Part shown: positions 21,096 through 26,959 of the stretch, piece after piece
Layout of the letters: each line of letters opens with the position of its first letter
Position numbering within the stretch: the stretch's first letter is position 1
NCBI GenBank assembly: GCA_029210865.1
Contig: JARGGE010000001.1
Location: forward strand, 1-26,959
Reading direction: 5' to 3'
Length of the DNA stretch: 26,959 nucleotides
From: Trueperaceae bacterium
Lineage (GTDB): Bacteria > Deinococcota > Deinococci > Deinococcales > Trueperaceae
Program-made: the position numbers and the translations under genes
Notes under the pieces: generated by a model
Told to the model about the DNA's origin: nothing
Database searches by the model: none
What the model saw: the letters and a program-made list of their open reading frames with translations, nothing else

Positions 21096-21560
21096 TCAGC
21101 GGAAGCTCGCGGCGTCGAAGGTGGCGCCGTCGTCGAACGTCGCGCCGTCCGTCGGGACGGTCGCGCTGGGCGTGGGGGTGGCGCGCGTCGCGCTCCAGGT
21201 GCCGCCGGTGCCGCCGGGGCAGGCGGTGGGCGTGAAGGTGGCCTCGAGCGCGTCGGCGGTGATGGTGCCGGCGAGTTCGAAGCGGCAGTCGTTCGAGACG
21301 AGCAGTTCGCCGGCGAGGACGCCGGCGGTGAGGGTGGCGGTCACGTCGCCGGTGAACGCGGGCGTGCGCTCGATGGTGTAGGTGCCCACCCAGGCGCCGG
21401 TGGGGCTGAGGGTGGCGTCGATGGTGAGCGGGAAGGCGTCGGCGCCGCTGGTGCCGGTTCCGCTCCAGGCTTGGCGTTCGTCGCTCGCTGGGGCCGCGCA
21501 GGCAGCCAGCGCGAGCGCGAGGCCGACGGCGAGCAGGCCGAGAGGATGACGTCGGGGCAT
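21096..21560 (-). CDS. Small lipoprotein of unknown function
   Basis: 154 residues with a lipoprotein signal (MPRRHPLGLLAVGLALALAAC; lipobox LAAC). The mature part is beta-rich and Thr/Gly-rich: WSGTGTSGADAFPLTIDATL, GAWVGTYTIERTPAFTGDVTA, LVSNDCRFELAGTITADALEA and TPTACPGGTGGTWSATR, with two cysteines that could pair. The repeated 'strand-turn-strand' style resembles small beta-barrel ligand or packing domains, but no family is recognised. ATG 21560 has GAGGAGG 7 nt upstream. It lies 28 nt before the collagen-like gene and 232 nt after the LuxR gene; bases 21561-21792 hold nothing clear except GGCACCGT repeats at 21761-21779. Confidence 0.8.
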   Translation of the reverse strand: MPRRHPLGLLAVGLALALAACAAPASDERQAWSGTGTSGADAFPLTIDATLSPTGAWVGTYTIERTPAFTGDVTATLTAGVLAGELLVSNDCRFELAGTITADALEATFTPTACPGGTGGTWSATRATPTPSATVPTDGATFDDGATFDAASFR

Positions 21561-21792
21561 GGTGGGGCCTCCTCGGGGACGCGCGTGGGGCGGGTCGATC
21601 CCCTGGGTACCGCGCAGCCGGGCGACAGCGGTGCGGGGTTCTTCGCGCGACCGCGGGCGTCGTCGGTGCCTACGTGCTGCGTCTCGGTCGGTGCAGTGCC
21701 CGCAAGAAGGCAGGCCCGGCTGCGGGTCGCCGCGCCGGGCTGGCGGTGCGGTGGACGGCGGGCACCGTGCCGGCACCGTCAGAGGCTCAGAG

Positions 21793-24062
21793 CTACCCCA
21801 GGTCCTTGGCTCGGCCCACGGCCTGCGCGCGGCCGTTCACGCCGAGCTTCTCGAACAGGCCCTTCAGGTACCACTTGACGGTGTTCGGCGACAGGCCGAG
21901 GTCGTGGGACGCAGCGCCCAGGGGGACGGTCGCTGGCGCGACGCTCGCGCCCTCGAACGCAACTCCCGCGAAGGCGCCGATCAGGCCCGCGACGTAGGTC
22001 CCGCCGTCGCGCACGCCCTCCAGCAAGGACCGCATGGGGCGACCCAGGTCGACGAAGGTACGGACGTACCCGCGCGGCTCGGCCAAGTCCAGCGCCACCT
22101 GCAGCGTCGCGCGCGCCCGGTCCGGCGCCCGCAGACGGCGCTCGGCCAGGGCGCGCTGAGCGAGGTACGCGACGACGTCGCGGACGCGCCCCTCGGACCG
22201 CGCGCTCTCGATGAGCCGGTCGAGCAGGCGGGCGCCCTCGCGGGCGCGGCCCTGCGCCCACCGCAACCGTGCCAGCACGGCGTAGCCGCCTTCGAAGGCG
22301 TAGGCGATGGGGTCGTCGGGGCCCAGGCCCCGCTCGTCGACCCACCCCGCGACGCCCTCGAGCAGCGGAGCGTAGCGGGCGCGGGCGCCCGCCAAGCGCA
22401 ACCGCATCCGCTGCAGGGCGACCCCGAAGCGCTCGCGATGCAGGCGGTTGCCCTCGTGCACGGCGTCGAGCAGGGCGGCCATCCCCGCGAGCCGCGCCTC
22501 GGCCGCGTCGAGGCGACCGTGCGCCAGGTCGAGCTGGAAGCCGACCTCGTGCGCGAGCGCCAGGACGGGCGGGAACTGGGACCGTTGGGCGAAGCCCGCG
22601 CCCAACTCCAGCTGGCGGGCGGCCTCGTCGAGCTCGTTGCGCTCGTACAGGAGCCGGCTCAGCTCGAGGTGGAGCTCGCCGACGTTCATCGCGCGTCCCC
22701 CCTCGGCCCGCCAGGCCTCGACCACCCGCAACCCCTCGTGCAGGATCTCGAGGGCCTCCGCCGACCGTCCGAGTTCGTGCGCCACCCAGCCGTGGCGGGC
22801 GTAGTCGTTCGCGGCCCCGATGCGGTTGCCCAGGCGCACCGGAAGGGCGCGCGCCTCGGGGTACGCCCGGTCGGTCTTCGCCAGGTCGGTGTGCAGGTAG
22901 GCGTACGGGATCACGTTGGTGGCCGACGTCAGCGACCAGCGCTCCTCGTCGGTGGCGGCATCCTCCGCGGTTCGGTCCAGGACCGCGAGGGACTCGCGGC
23001 ACAGGGCGACGGCGCCCTCGAAGTCCATCCGCCACAGCCGTTCGTACGCCCGGAGCGTCAGGACGCCGGCGTGCACGACGTGCGGGTGCTCCGCGCGCCG
23101 GGCGCTGTGTTCGAAGAGCGGCAGCAGCGCCGAGAGGCTCGCCGCCTGGCCCGTGTTCACCAGCGCCCACCCGTAGTAGATGCCGAGCTTGGGCGACCGC
23201 GCGAGCATGGCGGGCGGGAGCCGCGCGACGTAGCGAGCGAGCTGCGCGTTGGCCGACGAGACCTGGAGGCTGAACGCGACGCCTTCGACCAAGCGGCCGG
23301 CGCGCTCCAGGTCGTGCCCGGCCAGAGCGTGGTCGATCGCCTCGTCGACCCATCCGTGGCCCTCGAGCCATGCGCTCGCGCGCTGGTGCAGCTCGGGGAC
23401 GACGGCGCCCTCGGCGCCGGCCAGGCGGTGCCGCAAGAAGTCGGCGAACAGGTGGTGGTAGCGGAACCAGGTGCCCTCGTCATCGAGCGCGATCACGAAC
23501 AGGTTGGCGTTCAGGAGGTGGCGCACGACCGCCGCACCGTCGCCCTGCCCGCAGACGGCGTCGCAGAGCGGCGCGGTGAAGCGCTCCAGGATCGAGGTCC
23601 GCTCGAGGAAGCGCCGCACGCGCTCGGGTTGGCGCTCGAGCACCTCCTCCATCAGGTAGCCGGTCAGGTGCCGGTGGCTGCCGGCGAAGCGCTCGACGAA
23701 GGCCTCCTTGTCGCGCACCCCGTCGAGCGAGATCCCGGCGAGCTGCGGGCCGGCGACCCACCCCTCCGTCCGCTGCTCGAGCCGGTCGACGGCGCGCGCC
23801 GAGAGCGCCAGGTGCAGCCGGTCGTTGAGGAACGCCCCCGCTTCCGCGCGCGAGAAGCGCAAGTGGTCGGCGCGGATCTCGGCGAGCCCACCGGCGACCC
23901 GCAAGCGTGCCAGCGGCAGGGGCGGGTCGCTGCGGGCCATCAGGACCACGGAGGAGCCGGGCGGCAGGTGGCCGATCAGGAAGGCGAGCGCCGCGTGCAC
24001 GCGCTCGTCGGCGATCACGTGGTAGTCGTCCAGGACGAGGAGACCACGGTCTGGTTCGAGCC
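21793..24062 (-). CDS. MalT-like LuxR-family regulator, main part (3' portion of frameshifted gene)
   Basis: Large ATP-dependent LuxR (LAL/MalT) activator: Walker B LLVLDDYHVI, sensor region PPGSSVVLMARSDPPLPLARL, winged-helix block FLERTSILERFTAPLCDAV, FRYHHLFADFLRHRL, then a long TPR-like helical sensor domain (e.g. AYLHTDLAKTDRAYPEA; LHLELSRLLYERNELDEAAR). The C-terminal HTH keeps its recognition half (DLGLSPNTVKWYLKGLFEKL, GVNGRAQAVGRA). The first half, usually TPREREVL...NKEIA, reads FEGASVAPATVPLGAASH and is unrecognisable, so DNA binding may be impaired. The frame joins the N-terminal fragment (24015-24455) after a one-base deletion near 24060. Relatives sense a metabolite and activate export or surface genes. 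Confidence 0.85.
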
Positions 24063-24455
24063 GGCCAGGTCGTTGACGACGCGTGCGAGGACGACGTCGG
24101 CCGCCACGGCCTCGTCCGCCTCGAGCAGCTCGGCAGCCCCCGCCCCGACGCCGGGGACGGCGCGCCGGATCGCGGCGACCACGTAGCGGAGGAACCGCAC
24201 CGGCTCGTCGTCGCCGGCGTCGAGCGAGAGCCAGGCCGCGGGGCGGCGCGCGCGCTCGAGCCAGTCCGCCACCAGCGTCGACTTCCCCGACCCCGCCGGC
24301 GCGGAGACCATTACGAGCCGCCGCTCGACCGCGGCGTCGAGAAGGGCGTCGAGCCGCGGCCGCGCCACCACCTGCGGCGGCGGCGCCGGGCGCATCAGCT
24401 TGGTCGCGATCAGGTGGGGCTCCAGGACGCACTCCGGACGTGGGGATCGGTTCAC
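24015..24455 (-). CDS. MalT-like LuxR-family regulator, N-terminal ATPase part (5' fragment)
   Basis: Begins around VLEPHLIATKLMRPAPPP, the usual start of this regulator class, then RPRLDALLDAAVERRLVMV, Walker A SAPAGSGKST, LVADWLERARRPAAWLSLDAGDDEP and VVAAIRRAVPGV. After VLARVVNDLAG the frame runs into SNQTVV... and a stop, while the next frame continues with LEPDRGLLVLDDYHVI. GTG 24455 (MNRSPRPECVLEP) is a reasonable start; no ribosome site is visible, and CTG/ATG alternatives exist upstream. Total 24455-21793 is one base short of 888 codons. Confidence 0.78.
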   Translation of the reverse strand: MNRSPRPECVLEPHLIATKLMRPAPPPQVVARPRLDALLDAAVERRLVMVSAPAGSGKSTLVADWLERARRPAAWLSLDAGDDEPVRFLRYVVAAIRRAVPGVGAGAAELLEADEAVAADVVLARVVNDLAGSNQTVVSSSWTTTT

Positions 24456-24576
24456 GGACGCGAACGAAACAGCGTACCGCGGGGGGTCGCGGTCGGACCC
24501 GGCCATCGCGTCCGGGAGGGACACGACCGTCGACCGGGGCCACGGCGTCGCTGGCACGGACCGAATGGCCTGCCCG

Positions 24577-24635
24577 CACCACCCCGCGCACCACCCACTC
24601 GGGTGGTGACGGGGCGTCCGTGCAGCCGCTAGGTT
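24577..24635 (+). promoter_or_regulatory. Candidate LuxR operator array and promoter of the small secreted protein
   Basis: CACCACCC at 24577-24584 and 24589-24596, then the inverse GGGTGGTG at 24601-24608: three octamers exactly 12 bp apart, the last two a perfect 8-bp palindrome with a 4-nt loop. They abut a possible promoter, GTGACG (24606-24611), 18-nt spacer, TAGGTT (24630-24635), for the gene at 24713. Position fits activation by the divergent LuxR protein; this is inferred. The rest of 24456-24712 shows nothing else. Confidence 0.5.
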
Positions 24636-24712
24636 CTCCGAAGCGAAGCGACGTGCGGCGACCACCGATCTGCCGCCGGCGGACGCTCGAGCCCACCCAC
24701 GAGGAGCCCCAC

Positions 24713-25125
24713 GTGATCCGATCCCTCCGAACCGCCCTCGCCGCCACCCTTCTTGCCGTCACCGCCGCCGCCGCGGCCCGGGCGAGCGCGCCGGCGACCG
24801 GCGACCGGCGACCGGCGACTGCACCTTCCAGAACGGCGTCACGACGTGCGTCACGGAGGTCTACCCGAGCGGCGACCTGCGCCTCGACCTCGTTCGCGGC
24901 GACACCTTCTGCACGTCCAGGAACACCGGCGCGCGACTCCTCGTCAACGCTGCGACCCTGACCAGCCCGGAAGAACAGTACTTCTACCGAGTGACCACGG
25001 AGTACCGCGGACAATCCAACGTCGTGGCGAGCGAGACCTCGCTGCTCGTGATCGTCACTGCCACGGTCACGTACAACGGTGGCGAGGGGGGTCCGCTCCT
25101 CGAGAGCTTCGCTCCCTGCTGGTAG
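24713..25125 (+). pseudogene. Small secreted Cys protein, out of frame at a 7-bp repeat (possible phase-OFF allele)
   Basis: GTG 24713 with GAGGAG 6 nt upstream opens a signal peptide (MIRSLRTALAATLLAVTAAA, ending ARASA). The frame then enters a GGCGACC tandem repeat and becomes nonsense (PSRTASRRAS). From 24814 another frame stays open for 103 codons to TAG 25123 and looks like the mature protein: GDCTFQNGVTTCVTEVYPSG, DTFCTSRNTG, YRVTTEYRGQSNVVASETSL, FAPCW; four cysteines, so two disulfides are possible. The offset is such that one more 7-bp unit, or two fewer, joins signal and mature parts. Not recognised as a known family. Confidence 0.7.
24793..24820 (+). repeat. 7-bp tandem repeat (GGCGACC)x3 plus GGCGACT
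   Basis: Units at 24793, 24800, 24807 and 24814 (last with C to T). Seven is not a multiple of three, so each gain or loss shifts the reading frame by one. It lies just after the signal peptide coding segment. Three units encode GDRRPAT. Confidence 0.9.
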
Positions 25126-25144
25126 GTCGAACCTGACGTGGACT

Positions 25145-25174
25145 GCGTGCCGCGGCCTTCGGGTCGCGGCGCGC
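25145..25174. terminator. 13-bp hairpin with TTCG tetraloop between convergent genes
   Basis: Bases 25145-25157 (GCGTGCCGCGGCC) pair with 25162-25174 (GGTCGCGGCGCGC) using two G-U pairs, around the extra-stable TTCG loop. It lies 19 nt after the secreted-protein stop and 43 nt before the stop of the PPC protein on the other strand. No T-run. Probably ends transcription of the plus-strand gene, perhaps both. Confidence 0.65.
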
Positions 25175-25216
25175 AACCGTTCGTCGTCGCCAAGCTAGGC
25201 GCGACCCCCCACCCCC

Positions 25217-26959
25217 TCAGCACCCCCCCACCGCCCGCCGCTCCAACCAGTACTCGTCGAGCCGGTACGAGCCGTCGTCGGCCCAGCCGACCTCGTAGTA
25301 GCTCCAGCTGCCCGCGTCGTCGAAGAGGAGCAGCACCGGCCGGTCCCCGATCGCCGCGAAGGTCCAGCGCCCCCGGCCGCTCCAGGCGCCCGCGTCGACG
25401 CCGCCGAAGAACTGCACCCCGACCGACAGGCCCGAATCGGCCACGGCCCCGGCGAAGGTCGCATCCTCGCTGCGGGCCTCGTGCGCGTAGCGACCATCGG
25501 CGCAGAGGTCCCAGGACGCCTCGAACTCGCCCGACGTACGCGCGTTGCCGTTCACCTGGCTCGCGCTCGCGTAGTGGTAGGTCCACATCCGGTAGCCGCT
25601 CCAGTCCTGGTGCAGCTTCTGCAGCGCCGGAGCGAAGGCGGCCGCCTCGAAACGCAGCGAGGCCGCCAGCGCCCCGAGCAGCTCGGCGCCCACCGCCTCC
25701 TGCCCGGCGCCACCCAGGTAGAGCAGGATCGCGCCGGCGTCGCCAGCGGTGCGCGCGGCGCCCACCCCCACGCCCGCCGTGGCCGCGTAGCGGACGCTCA
25801 CTCGATCGCCCACGGCCTGCGGCGGCGCGACCGGGCGCAACACCGTCCCGTCGTCGAGCTCGATCGCCTCGCCCAGCGCCCGCTCGAACTGCGCCAGCGT
25901 CACCCCGTGCGTCGGCAGCACCACGGCCATGCCCGGCTGCGCCTGGGACGCCACGTAGAGCGGCAGCAGGGGCTCGTCGGCGACCCACGCCTGCCAGCCG
26001 GGGGGCACCACCAGCGACGTACCCACGTAGGGGTAGCGCACGCGGTCGCCTTCGGCCAACGCGAGGCCCGGGCGCGCCTCGTGGATCGCCCCGCTCTCCG
26101 GCGGGGCGATCGCGGTGGTCGGGGGGGTCGGGAGGGCGCCGCCGCCTCCCGGCGGCGCGGTGGGCAGGCGCAGCGGGGGCGTGGCCGGCGACGCGCCGAC
26201 GCGGTCGAAGGCGAGGGTGCGGGCGCTGCTGGGGATGGCCTCGCCCTGCGCGTCCGCGTCGTAGAGCGTGAGCTCCAGACCCTGGCCCGTGGCCACGGCC
26301 GAGAAGTACATCCCGCCCTCGTCGTCGTAGATCACGCCGTAGGTACCGTCGGCGTCGGTCACGCCCTCGACGGTGAACTGGGCGTCGGACCCCGACAGCG
26401 TGCCGCGGATCTGCCCGTTCGCGTCCTGCGCCATCTGCAGCGTCACGTCGCCACCCTGCAGGCGGAAGCTGCCGGCGAAGGGACCCGTCGCGGCCGCCGC
26501 GCCGCCCCCGCCGAGGGCCGGCGGCAGCGTCGGCGCGGACGGTGCCGACGGCAGCGCGCCGCCGGCCCCGGCCCCGCTCGAGGTCAAGCGGTACGTCCCG
26601 CGCGTCCCGGGCTGCAGCAGGGTGAAGACGTCGACGTACCAACGGCCGGCCTGCGGCGCGTCGAAGGCGAGCACGGTGGGATCGGCCGTCTCGACGTCGC
26701 GCGCGTCCCAGTCGCCGCCGCGGTCGCGGTCGGCGTAGTTCTGGATCTCGGAGCCGTACTTCACGGCCACGTCGAGGTCGGCGTCGGCCTCGAGCGTCAC
26801 CGTCCAGCGCGCGACGCCCGCCGGCACGTCGACCCAGTAGGTGTGGAAGGCGTTCCCGCCGGCGATCGCCGCCAAGGTGCCCTGCGCGACCCCCTCCAGC
26901 GGCAGCGCCCCGACGACCGCGGACTCGGTCGTCGGCGCCGTCACGACGGTGGCCGCAGG
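25217..26959 (-). CDS. Secreted PPC-domain protein (5' end beyond window)
   Basis: 581 codons open to the window edge; a GTG at 26944 could be called as a start, but the frame continues (PAATV) and no signal peptide is seen, so the true start is probably outside. Domain order: a PPC-type jelly-roll (LPLEGVAQGTLAAIAGGNAF, HTYWVDVP, ADLDVAVKYGS, AGRWYVDVFTLLQPGTRGTY); a Gly/Ala/Pro linker; a beta domain (GPFAGSFRLQGGDVTLQM, GQIRGTLSG, GTYGVIYDDEGGMYFSA); a Pro-rich linker; an alpha+beta domain (YVGTSLVVPPGWQAWVADE; VTLAQFERALGEAIELDDG); and a C-terminal beta-barrel-like part (YHYASASQVNGNARTSGEF, GRWTFAAIGDRPVLLLFDD, GSYRLDEYWLERR). Likely extracellular or periplasmic; PPC domains usually sit beside secreted hydrolases, but no catalytic motif is visible. 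Confidence 0.82.
   Translation of the reverse strand, partial: PAATVVTAPTTESAVVGALPLEGVAQGTLAAIAGGNAFHTYWVDVPAGVARWTVTLEADADLDVAVKYGSEIQNYADRDRGGDWDARDVETADPTVLAFDAPQAGRWYVDVFTLLQPGTRGTYRLTSSGAGAGGALPSAPSAPTLPPALGGGGAAAATGPFAGSFRLQGGDVTLQMAQDANGQIRGTLSGSDAQFTVEGVTDADGTYGVIYDDEGGMYFSAVATGQGLELTLYDADAQGEAIPSSARTLAFDRVGASPATPPLRLPTAPPGGGGALPTPPTTAIAPPESGAIHEARPGLALAEGDRVRYPYVGTSLVVPPGWQAWVADEPLLPLYVASQAQPGMAVVLPTHGVTLAQFERALGEAIELDDGTVLRPVAPPQAVGDRVSVRYAATAGVGVGAARTAGDAGAILLYLGGAGQEAVGAELLGALAASLRFEAAAFAPALQKLHQDWSGYRMWTYHYASASQVNGNARTSGEFEASWDLCADGRYAHEARSEDATFAGAVADSGLSVGVQFFGGVDAGAWSGRGRWTFAAIGDRPVLLLFDDAGSWSYYEVGWADDGSYRLDEYWLERRAVGGC

Noticed and set aside
1..26959. tRNA, rRNA, CRISPR arrays, riboswitches, integrases or replication origins
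   Set aside because: No cloverleaf, rRNA-like or spaced direct-repeat pattern, no known riboswitch core and no integrase besides the IS3 transposase was seen by eye; a covariance-model scan would be needed to exclude small RNAs.

Overview
This is a GC-rich bacterial chromosome segment. It looks most like a diderm of the Deinococcota (Trueperaceae-like), but that is inferred from style only. The pointers are several start codons placed 6-9 nt after a TANNNT -10 box (leaderless mRNAs, common in Deinococcus), a periplasmic binding protein with a plain signal peptide rather than a lipobox, and a large MalT-like LuxR regulator. Window edges cut a gene at both ends (1 and 26959).

Region 1 (1-6013, minus strand) is one intact operon. 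In transcription order it holds a GntR/UTRA repressor, a GATase1-like protein, a sugar-type ABC importer (binding protein, ATPase, permease) and two tandem phosphotriesterase-family (PHP/lactonase-like) hydrolases. Genes are joined by TGATG and ATGA overlaps. A 12-bp palindrome sits on the repressor's own leaderless promoter, and a perfect 12-bp hairpin separates the binding-protein gene from the ATPase gene. Import of an unknown sugar-like compound, hydrolysis by the two hydrolases and ligand-sensing by GntR is the simplest reading.

Region 2 (6014-13.9 kb) is a decay zone around an IS3-type element (7464-8685). It contains a peroxiredoxin with two compensating frameshifts, a cation-efflux (CDF) gene with a frameshift plus an in-frame TAG, an IS whose orfA has a nonsense codon, and a CPBP membrane protease gene cut by the IS end. 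Next come a secreted alpha/beta hydrolase split by a frameshift and an ABC-2 exporter whose ATPase gene has an in-frame TAG. A higBA toxin-antitoxin operon with two matching 15-bp operators follows, then another frameshifted gene (GNAT).

Region 3 (13.9-20.3 kb) carries housekeeping or accessory single genes: aldo/keto reductase, a pair of half-size permeases, a DinB-like protein, a SnoaL-like protein, a GNAT remnant, a DUF2277 protein, a membrane-anchored S33 hydrolase and an intact GNAT.

Region 4 (20.3-27 kb) is about surface and secreted proteins: a collagen-like protein (frameshifted in its Gly-X-Y region), a lipoprotein, a MalT-like LuxR regulator (frameshifted), a divergent small secreted protein whose frame depends on a 7-bp tandem repeat, and a large secreted PPC-domain protein. 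Strong GC hairpins lie between the convergent gene pairs.

No rRNA, tRNA, CRISPR or prophage was seen. The most notable points are the uncharacterised phosphotriesterase/GATase-like/ABC operon, the 7-bp repeat switch, and the clustering of about ten frame-breaking lesions between 6 and 25 kb with none in the first 6 kb.
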